Shown: positions 31,831-44,835, counted from the stretch's first letter. The stretch: 64,000 bases of DNA from Aristolochia californica (GCA_029961685.1 JARWKL010000004.1:30888145-30952144); one strand, 5' to 3'. Notes: a model not told the origin generated them from the sequence alone. Translations and numbers: made by a program.

Positions 31831-34800
31831 TAGTTGAAGAAAGGAATTTATTTCATAAAAATTATGTTACCATAAAATTTTCCTAGTAAGACTTTTCATC
31901 TAGTAAACTGTTTCTAGGATGCATGAGGAACTAATGATTTCTGGAGACATATCTTTACTACAAGTTCTTTTCCAGCATTTCCTGAAAAATGCACGAAGAA
32001 TGCCTTATAGTTATAGAAAGTAATTTCTATCAGCAAAAAATATTTTATCAACAAATTGTCCTAATAAGATTTTTTAAGAAGAAAAGTTTTTCTAGGAAAC
32101 GTAAGGCATCAATTGTCCTGTAAGAAGTGTTTTTACTAGAAATATTTATGCAACCTTTCCTGAAAAAAAATGCACTAATAAGGCCTTAAGAAATTTCTTT
32201 TGACAAAAATTGCTTTAGCAAAAAAAAAAAAAAACTCTTGGAAATAATTTTACGCTTGAAAAGTGTTTCCAGGAAACGTGAGGAACAATTGGTATTTGAA
32301 GATGTATTTTTAAAATAAATTCTTTAACAAAATTTCCGAAAAAATATGCACTAACAAGGCCTAGTTGTAGAAAGGAATTTGTTTCAACAAAAATTGCCTT
32401 ACCACAAAAAATATATGGTGAAAATTTTCTGCTAAAAAAGTGTTTCTAGGCAACATGTGGCACTAATGGTGCCCGAAGACATATTTTTAATAGAAGTACT
32501 ATTCTAATGTTTCCTGAAAAAAATGCATTAACAAGGTCTTATAGTTGTAGAAAGTAATTTGTTTATGAAAAAATTGCCTACCCTAAAAAAATTCCTGGGA
32601 AGAATTTTCAGCTAGAAAAATGTTTCCCAAAAACATGACGCACTAATGGTCCTTGGAGACGTATTTTTACTAGAAATACTTCTCTGATGTATCCTAAAAA
32701 ATACACTAACAAGGGCTTATAGTTGTAGAAAATAATTTGTTCCAGCAAAGATTGTCATACGACAAAAAATTTCTAGAAAAAAATTTTAGTTTGACAAGTG
32801 TTGCCAGCAAATATGAGATACAATATGTATCTAGAGACATATTTTTACAAGAAATAATTTTCCACCATTTCCTAAACTAATGCACTAACAAGGCCTTTTA
32901 TTGGTAGAAAGGAATTTGTTTACGTAAAAGTTACCTTACCACAAAATTTTAATGGTAAGAATTTTTTGCTAGAAAAGTGTTTCTAGGAATCAGAGGGACT
33001 AATGGTCCCTAGAGAGGTTTTTTTATAAGAATTAATTTTCCATTGTTTCCAAAAAAAACATGCACTAACAAGGCATTATAGTTGTTGAAAGTAATTTCTT
33101 TCACCAAAAATTACATTACCACAATATTTTCTCGGTAAGAATTTTCAGCTAGAATTTTTTTCTTCAGAAAACATGAGGTAGTAATGGTCTCTAAAGACGT
33201 ATTTTTACTACAAATACTTTAACAATGTTTCTATAAAAAATGCACAAACAATGGCTTATAGTTATAGAAAGTAATTTGTTTTAGACGAAATTGCCTTGGC
33301 ACAAAATTTTCCTGGTAATAATTTTCTCCTAGAAAAGTGTTTTCAGGAAATAGGAAGTACATTATAGTCCCTTGAGATGTATTTTTACTAGAATTATTTT
33401 TCCAACATATCCTTAAAAAATGTACTAACAAGGCCTTACTGTTGTAGAATGTAATTTGTTCCAGCAAAAATTTCCTCGAAAGAACTTTCACCCAGAAAAG
33501 TAATTCCAAGAAACATGAAGCACTATTGGTACCAAGAGATGTTTTGTACAAGAAATACTTTTCAATGTTTTCTAAAAAAACGCACTAACAAGGCCTTATA
33601 ATTGTAAAAAGTAATTTGTTTCTCCAAAAAATTCCTTACCACAAAATTTTCCTGCTAAGAATTTTCCACTGGAAAAGTGTTTCCTTGAAACATGAGGCAC
33701 TAATGGTCACTGGAGATGTATATTTACTAGTACTTTTTTATGTTTCCTGAAAAAAATGCTCTAACAAGGATAGAAATTTTCATGGATAGAAATTTCTGCT
33801 AAAAAAGTGTTTCCAAGAAACATGATGCATTATTGGTACCTGGAGAAGTATTTTTTTCTAGAAATACTATTGCAATGTTTCCTGAGCACTAACAAGGCCT
33901 TATAGTTGAAGAAAGGAATTTCTTTAATAAAACATTTCCTTAACATAAAATTTTCCTAGTAAGACTTTTAAGCGAATAATGTGTTTCCAGGATGTATGAA
34001 GCACTAATGATCGTTGGAGACGTACTTTTAATAGAAATTCTTGTCTAATATTTCCTGAAAAATGCACAGACAATGCCTTATAGTTATAGAAAGTAATTTC
34101 TTTCAACAAAAATTGCCCTATCACAAAATTGTCCTAATAAGATTTTCAGGTAGAAAAGTGTTTCCGGGAAACACGAGACACCAATGGTCCTGTGAGAAGT
34201 GTTTTTACTCGAAATATTTTTGCAACATTTCCTAAAAATGCACTAACAAGGCCTTATAGATGTTGAAAGTAATTTCTTTCAACAAAAATTGCTTTACCAA
34301 AAACTTTTCTTGGAAATAATTTTAAGCTTGAAAAGTGTTTCTAGGAAATGTGAGGCACAATTGGTATGTGGAGATGTATTTTTACAAGGAATACTTTAAC
34401 AATATTTCCTAAAAATGCACTAACAAGGCCTTATAGTTGTTGAAAGGAATTTGTTTCAGCAAAAATTGCCATATCCCCACATTATCCTAGTAAGAGTTTT
34501 AAGCTAGAAAAGTGATTCTAGGCAAATTGTGGCACTAATGGTCCTTGGAGATGTATTTTTACTAGAAGTACTATTCCAATGTTTTCTAAAAAAAAGCATT
34601 ATCATGGCCTTAAGTAGTAGAAAGTAATTTGTTTAACCAAAAATTGCCTTACCACAAAAATTTTCTGGTAAGAATTTTCAGCTAGAAAAGTGTTTCTAGA
34701 AAACATGATGCACTAATGGTCCCTGGAGACATTTATTTACTAGAAATACTTCTCCAATATTTTATAAAAAATGCACTAACAAAGGCTTATAGTTGTAGAA

Positions 34801-35364
34801 AGTAATTTGTTCCAGCAAAAATTGCCATACCACAAAAAATTCCTAGAAAGAGCTTTCAACTTGAAAAGTGTTCCTAGAAAACATGAGGCACAATTGTTAC
34901 CTAGAGACATATTTTTTATAGAAATACTTTTCCAATGTTTCTTGAACAAATGCACTAATAAGGTCTTGTAGTTGTGGAAAGGATTTTATTTAAGCAAAAG
35001 TTACCTTACCACCAAATTTTCCATGTAAGAAATTTCTGCTACAAAAGTGATTCTAGGAAGCATGAGGGACTAATGGTCCTTAGAGACATATTTTTACTAG
35101 AAGTACTTTTCCAACATTTCCAGAAAACATGCACTAAAAAGGCCTAGTTGTTGAAAGTAATTTCTTTCAACTAAAATTACATTACCACAAAATTGTCCTA
35201 GTAAAAATTTTCTGCTAGAAAAATATTTCCAGGAAACATGAGGCACTAATGGTCTCTGGAGATTTATTTTTACTAGAAAACTTTTTACAATGTATCTAGA
35301 AACAATGCACAAACAATGCCTTATAGTTGTAGAAAGTAATTTTTTTCAAACAAAATAGACTTAG
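31831..35364. repeat. Satellite block 4
   Basis: About 20 monomers. The variants continue at 32288, 32823, 33520, 33830, 34353 and 34893 in the same order and spacing as in block 3. Between 32288 and 34353 there are 12 monomers. The last five bases, CTTAG (35360-35364), are the target site of copia 2. Confidence 0.95.
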
Positions 35365-35737
35365 TTTTACGACATGGGACCAAACACACCATGACCACAT
35401 GAGTTGGCATGATGAGTCACCACATGTGGCGGCATGTTGAGTCATCACACGAGGTGTAATCCTCATTACATGAGTTGAAAGATTTGGCAATCTTCCATGA
35501 TTAATGTTATTGATTTATCTTCCCTTGATTGATGTAATTTAGTTAATCATGATAAATGTAATTAGGATATTAGGGATCCTAATTAATTGAGGAGTTTCCC
35601 TAAATATGTCATGGAAATAGTATAAATATGGGTCTTGGTTGAAGGATTCAATCAAGATCTCCTCCTCTCAATTTGTGGACGAATCTCTATGTAGCCTAAA
35701 GTCTCTTTTCTCTCTTTTCTCCTCTCCTCTCTAGCCA

Positions 35738-35789
<52 letters not shown>

Positions 35790-35869
35790 TCTTTTTCTCT
35801 TCTCTCGCCCTTCTCTTCTCCTTCTCTCATCTTTCTCAAGGTTTCAAGCATGGGGTCCTAAATTCAACA
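35365..35869 (+). repeat. 5' LTR of copia 2
   Basis: 505 bp from TTTTACGACATGGG (a mutated TGTTACAATGTGGG) to AAATTCAACA. It contains two TGAGTCA-type motifs in near-repeats (35410-35455), TATAAATA at 35621-35628 and a 45-nt TC microsatellite (35741-35785) that is much shorter in the 3' LTR. Confidence 0.9.
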
Positions 35870-35881
35870 CGGTATCAGAGC

Positions 35882-37858
35882 ATTAAATTTAGGATCCCCA
35901 CATCAAAAGAATGCTCTCAGAAGTTATGATCAAAGCTACCAGTAGAAGGCTCTTAGTGAAGCAAGATTGAAGCTTGTGAGATAAGTTTTTCATTCTTGTT
36001 ATTATGACTAAATACTCTTGGTTTTCTTACCTTTATAAGATGGTTCAGAGATGATTTTATTTCTGTCTTCATCTTATGAAATTACCAAGATTTATGCATC
36101 TCGGATTAGAAGAAGTTTACCAAGGCACTTTTGTCGTTTTGTAAGTTCTTGGCTGCAAATTGGTTTATGTTGAAAATTTCTACATGAAAAGTTATAATTT
36201 CGTGGGAAATTTTTTTTCCTGGTGAAGAAAAATGTTCTTGACACTATTATGAGTGGTTTTTTATCCATTGGATTTCGAAAATCTAATTACTTAGCTTCTA
36301 TGCTAACCTTCTTCATTAATCGAGTTGTTTGAAGAACTCTACTTGGTTTTGTGATTTTTTGGAGAATTTTTTGAGAACCACGAGTTGGCTGCTTGTTCTT
36401 GAAAATAAAAAGAATGGAATATTGTGTTTAAAATAGAAGGAAGCAAGCATAAAATAATTAAGTAAGTGGTCCTTTGAAAAGTCTAATTGGCACAAATCTA
36501 ATTGAACAAAGATTGCTGTTTTTTGAGATCTCACATTCAATCAACATCTTCTTGAATAGGCCTGATTTGTTTAATTTTCAATCAATCATATCTTGCCTAA
36601 TTCACGAGGAACTTAATCTAGACTATTTTATTCCAAGTTGGAAATTGCCACCTCACCTTACTTGGACTCATGCTTATTGATTGATTTTAGTTATTCTCTA
36701 CAAGAAAGACAAGAGAAATTGATTATAGAAATTTTTTGCCAGAAGGTTTACTTGCCTAAGATGGTTCCATCCTTTCCTAAAGGCTTGATAAAATCATGTT
36801 CTTCTCACATCTACCTGAACCAGTCTTGGCTGCACTTGAATCCCCAAGCCGCTAACATAGGCTACTTCAAATTTGAGTACATTATTACCCTTGATTTGCC
36901 TCTAATGGCTGAAGAATACATGGGTAGCAAGAATTATATTCTCAAGATTACTACCATACCCTTGCGAAGGATATTAAATTTCTTGAAATGGTCCACATTG
37001 GTTCGACAGTTCCTTTTAATAAGGGACCTACTTGGTCACCTCACCAAACTTAGGCCACCCATTGATGCAGAAGATATTGCTTATGCTAAGTGGTTAAAAA
37101 TGAAAATTTAGTTATTGGTTGGCTCATCAACAGTATGGAAGAACCTCTCCCCAATAATATTGTTCATCTCGACACCACCAAGAAAATTTGGGAGACATGT
37201 GCTAAGTTGTACTCTAGCTTTGACAAATTACGTAGGCCATATAATGTTCAACACTAAACAAGGAGAAAATATCCATGAATATTTGGCTCAGTTAGGAGGC
37301 CTTCTTCAAGAATGGAAGCTAGCTCTTCCTACCTCCACCGATGTTACTATCCAAGACAAGCAGAAGGAAGCCTTAGCCATTGTCATTTGCCTAGAAAATA
37401 TTAAGCCATATCTCAAGGTTGCTAAAAGTCAACTCCTTAGCACCTCTATTATTCCCACCTTTGATGATGTATGTGCCACATCACTCATCATTCTAGACTC
37501 TTCTTCCGCTTTTGCTACTAAAATCTCATCCACTATGTACTCCAAGCATAGGGGAATATCAACCAACCATGGCCGAGGCAGTGGAAGAAATTATAGAGGA
37601 GGACGAGGGAGAGGTGGAAGGAAGGGTTTATTCAAAACAGAAGGCAAGGACTACACCCATTGTGGGAAATATGGCAACACTATAGATCAGTGTTTGAAAA
37701 TCTATGGCATGCCAAAATGGGTTAAGGCTAATCAAGCCTCAGTAAGTGGTACAATGGAGGACCGGTCTACTCCACCAACAGAAAAGAAAACCATTACCAA
37801 TGATGAGTATGACTTATTCCAGAAAATGAAAACTCTGTTGGTCTCTCCTCCAAGTTAA
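35882..37858 (+). pseudogene. gag: Leader and gag of copia 2
   Basis: Leader to about 36630. Gag is readable in two frames: 36638-37111 (YMGSKNYILKITTIPLRRIL, DLLGHLTKLRPPIDAEDIAY) and 37115-37858 (QGENIHEYLAQLGGLLQEWK; glycine/arginine-rich GRGSGRNYRGGRGRGGRKG; knuckle relic YTHCGKYGNTIDQC). The knuckle lacks its first Cys and the His. A frame change near 37110-37240 breaks the capsid part. Confidence 0.82.
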
Positions 37859-38242
37859 TTCTCAATTGCTACTGCCACCACCGCTTCTGGTATGTTCTCT
37901 GTCACTTTCTCCTCTTCATCCTGGATAATTGACTCAGAGGCCTTCGGGCATCTCACAGGTAACAAAAATCTACTCCACTAAGTTTTGGCTTTGTCTCTCG
38001 TATAAATTTGTTACCATAGCTGACGGCTCCCAAACTAAAGTTATCAGGAAAGGATCCACCTCTGTTACACCATCACTTCCACTCACAGATATTCTTTTTT
38101 TTTTCACCATTTCCCTTGAATCTTTTATCTGTTTGTCAGCTAACACAACATTTCAATTGCTCAATTACCTTCTCACCACTTGTGTGTTTCAGGATCTTAC
38201 AATGAAGCAGATGATTGGTGGAGGTCATGAACAATCGGGGCT
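37859..38242 (+). pseudogene. pol: Protease region of copia 2
   Basis: SSSWIIDSEAFGHLTGNKN occupies the retropepsin site (normally DSGA-DH); the Gly is replaced by Glu. FVTIADGSQTKVIRKGSTSV and LTMKQMIGGGHEQSG follow, interrupted by a solo LTR at 38243. Frame changes occur near 37980. Confidence 0.78.
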
Positions 38243-38585
38243 TGTTATGCACCCAATAAAATTTCTATGTTATTTAGAGTCTAATTAATTATTTTTCTTT
38301 ACTTTACTTTATTTTATTTCAGTTAAATAATTACTAGGCCATATGGGCATTTTTGTAATATTTAATCTTGACCCTTGTAATGGGGAACCCTATTTAAGGG
38401 GTAATAGTAATGAGAAAAAGAAAGTAATGATTTAGAGTAAACAAGGGTTTTGAGTTCTCGTCAACGAGCTCAGAGGTGTGCATTCTCTTTACGAACCTAG
38501 GGTTTTCAAGCTACCCTTCAGTTTGATTTTCTTCTTTCTCTTCTTCTTCCCTAGGAATCGTTGTGTTGGATCCGAGATCGTAATA
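38243..38585 (+). mobile_element. Solo LTR with GGGCT duplication
   Basis: 343 bp, TGTTATGCACCC...GATCGTAATA (last CA decayed to TA), flanked by GGGCT at 38238-38242 and 38586-38590. The host reading resumes exactly after it. A TATTTAAG box lies near 38390. No coding DNA. A different family from all other LTRs here. Confidence 0.88.
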
Positions 38586-38590
38586 GGGCT

Positions 38591-39098
38591 CTACTACCTA
38601 AACGTGCCGCAAATAAATGTCAAGTCAACCTAGCACACTTAGACAAATCTATGGCACAATCGGTTGGGACATCCATCTGCACAATCTCTTCATCTTCTTT
38701 TTCCTGCCTTTAAGGTTAGGTCAAGTTTAAATTGTGAAGTTTGTCAACTGATCAAACACTAGGGGACCACATACTCACCTCATCCAAAACTTAAAAGTGT
38801 GGTTCCTTTTTTGTTAATTCACACAGATGTATACCCTTAAGCATCTAAAACATTTCCTGAGTCAAGTACTTTATTACCTTTATTTATGATTTTATGCATA
38901 CCACATGGTTGTTTCTCTTTAAAGAATAATCTGAAATACTATCCAATTTTAAATCCTTTCTTGCTATGGTTGTGACTCAATTTGGTAAGAAAATCAAAGT
39001 ACTTTGGTCTGATAATGTCAAAGAATATACTTCTAGAGATCTTGACTATTTTTGTCAGGCGAATGGCATTATCCGTCAAACATCATGAATCTACCCCT

Positions 39099-39134
<36 letters not shown>

Positions 39135-39700
39135 ATCTCGCGGACAGAATAGTGTAGCATACCAGAAGAACCGTCACGTTCTTCAGGTAGCTCACAGCTT
39201 ATTGGATACCATGAAAAGTACCATACTTTTATTGGCCGCATGCCATCCTTACCGCATACTTTCTTATAAATAGGCTACCCTCTTCTGTTCTAAGTCATAA
39301 ATCCCTACATTTCTCATTGTTTCCACATGGTGATCCTTTTTCACTTCCATTGAAAGTCTTTGTCTATACATGATTTGTTCATATTACCTCCTCACAACAT
39401 AGTAAAATTGATCAAAAATCTTTCAAGTGTATCTTCTTAGGATAGTCTCGCACGTAGAAGGGCTATATTTGCGACAATCCCACTCTCCAAAGGTTACTTG
39501 TGTCTAGGGATGTAAATTTTTTTTGAAGACCATTCATACTACTCTAAAAATGCCCCTCTAGGTCTCTATTCTATTCCAGCCCGTCCTCGACCGATTGTGC
39601 CCTGTGCTATGGAAACTATTCAACCCCCTAAAGCACTGGCTAACACCACACCTGAAGAGTTTGAAGATCCGATCGAGGTAAGTCCATCTTCTTCTATTCC
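38591..39700 (+). pseudogene. pol: Integrase remnant of copia 2
   Basis: Resumes LYYLNVPQINVKS and LGHPSAQSLHLLF, CEVCQLIKH, then a decayed DDE core (LIHTDVYP..., TQFGKKIKVLWSDNVKEY at about 38975-39030). A 35-C run at 39100-39134 sits where copia 1 encodes CAYSP. After it KNRHVLQVAHSLLD and further linker sequence follow to about 39700. Multiple stops. Confidence 0.8.
39100..39134 (+). repeat. Poly-C tract, 35 nt
   Basis: 35 uninterrupted C in the integrase of copia 2. The copia 1 counterpart at 24775-24790 has no C-run longer than 2. Confidence 0.9.
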
Positions 39701-40640
39701 TTTTGGACCACTATATGATACTCAACCCATCACCTTATGAAAAGAACCCTGAACATGCACTAGGTCCTCTACTTCTCACCCCATATCCAATTTTGCATCT
39801 CACCATCGTTTATCTTCTTCATGTTGTCAATTTCTTACATCTATCTCCTCCATCTCAGTCCCACAGTCCTAGCAGGAGGCTTTGAAATATCCAAGGTGGA
39901 AGACAACAATGGAAGAAGAAATGCAGGACTCTATGAGAATCAGACATGAGCTCTAATTCCTCTTCCATCAGGAAAAAACATGTTAGTTGTAAGTGGGTCT
40001 ATACAGTTAAACACAATCCAGACGGGTCATTTGCTCTCCTTAAGGCCCGCCCCGTTGCCAAAGGCTATACGCATTGTTATGGGATCGATTATGAGGACAC
40101 ATTCTCTTTGGTGCCAAAATGAACTCAGTATGTATCTTTTTATCTCTTGCTGCTAATTTTTCCTGGTTGGTCTATCAGTTTGATGTCAAAAATGATTTCC
40201 TCAATGGCGATATTAAGGAAGAAATTTATATGCAACAACCACCTAGAGTTGTGGTTGAAGGGGAGTCGGTATGTCGATTGAAGAAATCCCTTTATGGTCT
40301 GAAAATGTGTCCTCATCCATGGTTTGATAAATTTAGCCAAGCACTGATACAGATTAGATTTCATAGATGTTTCGTAGATCACTCCATGTTTCTTAAAGAC
40401 ACACCTAAAGGGAAAGTGATTTTGGTTGTATATGTTGATGATATTTTCTTAACCGATAGTGATCTGAGGGCATTCAAGAAAACAAGGAAAAGACATGTGA
40501 AGAATTAAAGACAAAAGTTCATGGACTACTTAAATACTTTCTGGCTATTGAAGTACTACAGTCCAAACATGGGATTATACTATCTCAAAGGAAGTATGTC
40601 CTTGATCTACTAGAGGAGACAAGAACGATGGGGTGAAGAC
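39701..40640 (+). pseudogene. pol: Reverse transcriptase of copia 2
   Basis: The linker to about 39880 is followed by RT. The 129-codon stretch 40119-40508 is well preserved: QFDVKNDFLNGDIKEEIYMQ, CRLKKSLYGLKMCPHPWFDK and VYVDDIFLTDS, with YVDD at 40431-40442. Downstream LKYFLAIEVLQSKHGIILS lies in a shifted frame. Confidence 0.85.
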
Positions 40641-41912
40641 TAGCAGAAACTTTTATGGATTCAATTACAAAATTAGCTACAGACGTTGGAGAAGATGTGG
40701 ATATAAAAAAATATCAAAGACTTGTGGGGAAAATCATTTATCTCTGTGTAACAAGGTCAAATATATCATATGCAGTAAGTGTGGTGAGTTAATACATGCA
40801 CAAACCACAACTTACTCATTAGCAAGCATTAGAAAGAATATTGCGATATTTGAAAGGAGCTCCAAGAAGAGGGCTCCTCTATAAGAACCATGGTCAGCTC
40901 AACATAGAAGGGTTCTAAGATGCAGACTGGGCCGGATCCCCAGATGACAAAAAATCTACTTTGGGATATTGTACAATGGTTGGAGGAAACTTCGTTACAT
41001 GGAGAATCAAGAACCAAAATGTAGTTGCTAGGTCCAATGCAGAAGCATAATACAGTGTTATGTTGCGGAGCCTAATTAACACCTTACCCTCTAGTGCGGA
41101 TCGACCTTCACAGTAAGGTCGCCGTGGGGGTTGGAAGGAGGCCGGGGAGCCCCCCTATTAGGGGTTTGGGGGAAAATCCCTCTGTGGGTCCACGATATAT
41201 TTACTACTATGTTATTAAGGGTAGTGTGGGGATTTCATACTTGTAATTCAGTTGCTTTAATTTTCTCTTTATATATGGGGGAGCCGTTATTATGGTTTTA
41301 TCACCTAGATGAGTATCATCATCCCAAGGAGCATCTGGAGTTTCAGCCCGAGAGGTTAGAGAAAAACACTTGTAAGTGTGTGCAATTTCTCTTTGTAAAC
41401 TATTTCAAATTCAAAGTGGATTACTGGAGCAGCGGAAGACAAGACGTAGTCTCAACTTGAGGCGAACCTATATAAATCTTGTTGTTATTTTTCATTGCTT
41501 GTTTTTCATCCTTCCACGATTATTATTATTACTCTTGTTAGTTTGGAATTAGGGCGTCTAATTTCTAACATACTAGACCATGACACACATAGTTAGTGAG
41601 CTTCTATGGATGAGATCCCTTCTCACTGAATTGAGATTCTATAAAGAAGCTCCTATGGATCTACGTTACGATAATCAAGCAATGATACATCTCACCTCAA
41701 ATCCAATCTTCCATGAGAGAATAAAGCACATTGGGTAGACTACCACTTTATACGAGAGAAATTCCAAGCCAGCATATTATCTCTCAAACATATCTCCTCA
41801 CAAGGGCAAGTTGCAGACATTCTCACCAAACCAGTCACTCATAAGATCTTGTCCACTATTTATAGCAAGTTGGGCATTGACAATGTTATCTCACCCCATG
41901 CTTGAGGGGGAC
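40641..41912 (+). pseudogene. pol: RNase H of copia 2 and PPT
   Basis: DVDIKKYQRLVGKIIYLCVT, ALERILRYLKGAPRRGLLY, DADWAGSPDDKKSTLGY and NVVARSNAEA, then the solo LTR 41061-41570, then VSELLWMRSLLTELRFY, FHERIKHIG and the pol end (SKLGI, near 41868). Several stops. The PPT CTTGAGGGGGAC (41901-41912) precedes the 3' LTR. Confidence 0.83.
41061..41570 (+). mobile_element. Solo LTR in copia 2 RNase H
   Basis: 510 bp, TGTTGCGGAGCC...ATTTCTAACA, with a TTATATATGG box near 41270. Copia coding homology stops at TGTTATG and resumes at CCATGACACAC, with 12 unexplained bases after the LTR. No clear duplication, so the borders are less sure than at 38243. Orientation is taken from the TATA box. Confidence 0.65.
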
Positions 41913-42105
41913 TGTTACAATGTGGGACCAAACCCACCATAACCACAAGGATTGGCATGATGACTCACCACATGAGGTGGCATGATGAGTCATCACACGA
42001 GGTGGAATCCTCATAACATGAGTTGGAAGATTTGGCATTCTTCCTTGATTAATGTAAATGATATCTTCCCTAGATTGATGTAATTTAGTTTATCATGATT
42101 GATGC
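41913..42105 (+). repeat. 3' LTR of copia 2, part 1
   Basis: TGTTACAATGTGGG to ...CATGATTGATGC, co-linear with the 5' LTR up to the insertion of the minus-strand element at 42106. Confidence 0.9.
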
Positions 42106-42411
42106 TGTTGATTTTCAGAATTCCATAGTAATGAGATTAAGCAAAGGAGAGGAGGAAGAAGGGAGAAGAAGGAAGAGAAGATAGAGTATAATACACGTCC
42201 AAGAGAGAAAAGATGGAAGAATATGTGAGGAACAAGGAGGCAGAAATTAGGGTCTTGGATTTGTCCAAACCCTCCCCGACAAGATATATTTATAGGTATC
42301 AAAACTACCAATACTACAAGTATACCCTTCACCTTAATAAGAGTGAAGAAGAGACAATAAATTTAAACTAATTACATTAGTGACACCCTAATTACATCAT
42401 ATATTCCAACA
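42106..42411 (-). repeat. 3' LTR (outer copy), family 2
   Basis: 306 bp. Next to it on the plus strand lies CTCCCCCTCAAGCTTGG, the complement of the PPT. Confidence 0.88.
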
Positions 42412-42464
42412 CTCCCCCTCAAGCTTGGAGGTAATGGAAGTGATCCTAGCTTGAACCAATACAA

Positions 42465-42726
42465 TGTTGATTTTCAAGTTTCTATAGATGATAACTTTGG
42501 GCAAAAGAGAAAGGAAGAAAAGAGAAGAGAAAGAGAGGATAGAAATATGGTACATGTCCAAAGAGAGGAGGAAATTAGGGTTTTGGACTTAAATCCAAAC
42601 CCTCCTCCCCCATAAGGTATATTTATAGGTATCAAAACTACCAATATTAAAAGTATACCCTTCACCCTAATAAGAGTGAAGAAGAGACAATAAATTTAAA
42701 TCCTAATTACATCATATATTCCAACA
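42465..42726 (-). repeat. Second 3' LTR copy, family 2
   Basis: 262 bp, TGTTGATTTTCAAG...ATTCCAACA, followed by its own PPT complement CTCCCCCTCAAGC. It is separated from the outer LTR by 53 bp (42412-42464) that repeat the internal end after it, so LTR plus 53 bp are tandemly duplicated. Confidence 0.86.
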
Positions 42727-44508
42727 CTCCCCCTCAAGCTAAGAGGCAATGGCAGTGATCCCAACTTGAACCAAATAACATAGATGTAGTAATAAGCTCC
42801 TCCATCAAGGTGTCCCATAGATAAGTATGACACCAAGTACAAACTCTCAAAGGGTAGAAATGGGCAATAAAAAATAAGTCAAAACTAAACTCAAAGGATT
42901 TTGAACATATATAGTGATAATAATCACTAAAGTGGGTAATGTTTGTCATTCACATGATGACAATAAAAGACCCACTGGTACCAACAAAAAGTCTCAATAG
43001 ACTTAAAACACCCCTATGAATAAAAGGGACCAACCATAACAATGCTTCAAAAGGGTTTGTCCAAAGGGGTAAATGAGAGTCAAATAAAATACGGTAAGAG
43101 CAAGTTGCCAATTAACCAATGGGTAATGGGTAAAGGGAAGATAAGTTGTTGAGGCCACTATGTGCTTTATTTTTCTAAGAAATTCAAATTTTGCATCAAA
43201 TGAACCAATGCCGACAACATTCAGCAAATAATGAACCCAAGGCAAGCAACCGAGGAGTTCTTCTTTAGAAATAATGTCTCAATCAAAGAGACAAAATAGC
43301 AAAAGCAAAAATGGGCCAATGCCAAAATAACATGTACAAATTTGCAGTAGTATAGTAGTAGATAACCGGTAAATAATGAAAGTCCTAAAGAGTAATAAGG
43401 ACACATGAAATAGTCTACAGTGAGTCCATAAGTAAATAAGGAAGTTGCACAAAATAGTATGTCAGAAACGAGTAATAATCCAAGATAATAATTCAACCAG
43501 AGATAGATAACCGAGTCAAACCAAGTCAAATAGTGGACTAATATAACCAAGTCGCAGAAGAAATATGTATAGAACTCAAAACCCGAACATGTATAATTGA
43601 GGCAGAAATAAGTGAGCCGAGTGAGGTTGACCCGGACCCGAGTTGACTCTCTGAGTTTACCCAAAATGGGTTGACTCAATCAAAGTTGGCCTGAGTTAAC
43701 TCGGCATACTAATGCAGAAGTAGCAAGCTCGGGTCTCTAGTTTGGCTCAATTTAGACTAGACCGGGTCTCGGTCAGAACCACCACGAGACTCAGCAGAAC
43801 AAAGTTTCCTAATTTAGGGAAACATTAAGTTTTCTACAGTAGCTTCTTCTTCCCTGTGGCACAGAATAGAGCAAAAAAATCAGAGAGTAGAATCGGCAAA
43901 ATAGAAATAATCCAGGAAAGAGAGACTAAAAAATAAGAGCAGTTCTGAAAGATACCAACCAGCCAGCAAATGAACAGATCTCTAAGCATCGAGGGATAGC
44001 ACCTGGGTATGGAAGTCTAGCGAAGAGACGACCAGAGGAGTTTGTGAAAAATATTTCCAAAGAAAGCCAGCAGCGACTAAATACTAGTGAAGGAAACTAT
44101 CCGAAAACTTTTTGAAAATAAACTATATCCTGTAGAGGAGATTCTTTCAAGAGATAAATAAAAAAAGGAAAACCAACAGTAATACGGAAGTTTTTCGAAT
44201 GAAGATGCCAACCAGCGAGTGGAACGAATGTCTCCTTCTTCCCCGCGATGCAGTAACGATCCGGTAGAGATAGTTTTTATGATCAGCAACGTAGTGACGG
44301 AACGAAAAACTGGCCGAGATAGTTTCAGGTTGCCATCGGAGAAGCAATTCCAGCAAGAGAAGTTAGCGGCGAGAATCGATACTAGTAACTTTCCAGAATT
44401 AAAATAGAGTACCCAGTCTCATCTTCATCCCAGCTTTCAAATAGAGCATGATGAGCGATAGAGACAAAGAGGGATCTCCGCGGTCGCCGATCAATAACCA
44501 GTGATCCC
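42727..44508 (-). other. Internal region of the family 2 element
   Basis: Non-coding by my reading. On the minus strand, 43221-43679 is open and encodes an aromatic-rich stretch (FYTYFFCDLVILVHYLTWFD) related to translated segments of the plus-strand elements at 45640, 47650 and 49880, so the two families share internal DNA. 44186-44508 recurs to the left of two inner LTRs (see findings). It ends with ATCCC, the target site of the nested block. Confidence 0.7.
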
Positions 44509-44835
44509 TGTTAGAAGATGGGCCCAGGCCCACACCACCAAGGAAGCCCCACATATCTAAGATTATTGGAAGATGGGCCCAAACCCACAAGATATGGATC
44601 CACGGAAGGTGGGCACAAACCCACTCGACCAAGGAAGGACTACATACCTAAGAATGTTGGAAGATGGGCCCAAGCCCATAAGAGATGGACCCACATAAGA
44701 GTTTCAGTTTAAAGGTGTTTTAGTCATGTTAATCTTCTATTTATTTTGAGTTATTTAATTATGCTAGGACTTATCCTTAAGTGATAGAGTTTGGGTGTAA
44801 TTGGGACAAAGGTAGTTTTATTATAATTGCGGAGG
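44509..44835 (+). repeat. LTR a (3' truncated)
   Basis: TGTTAGAAGATGGGCCCAGG... to ...TTTTATTATAATTG. It then jumps to leader sequence (GATCGATAGGAGCC), a deletion removing the LTR end, PBS and start of the leader. It has two copies of the U3 module. Confidence 0.87.
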
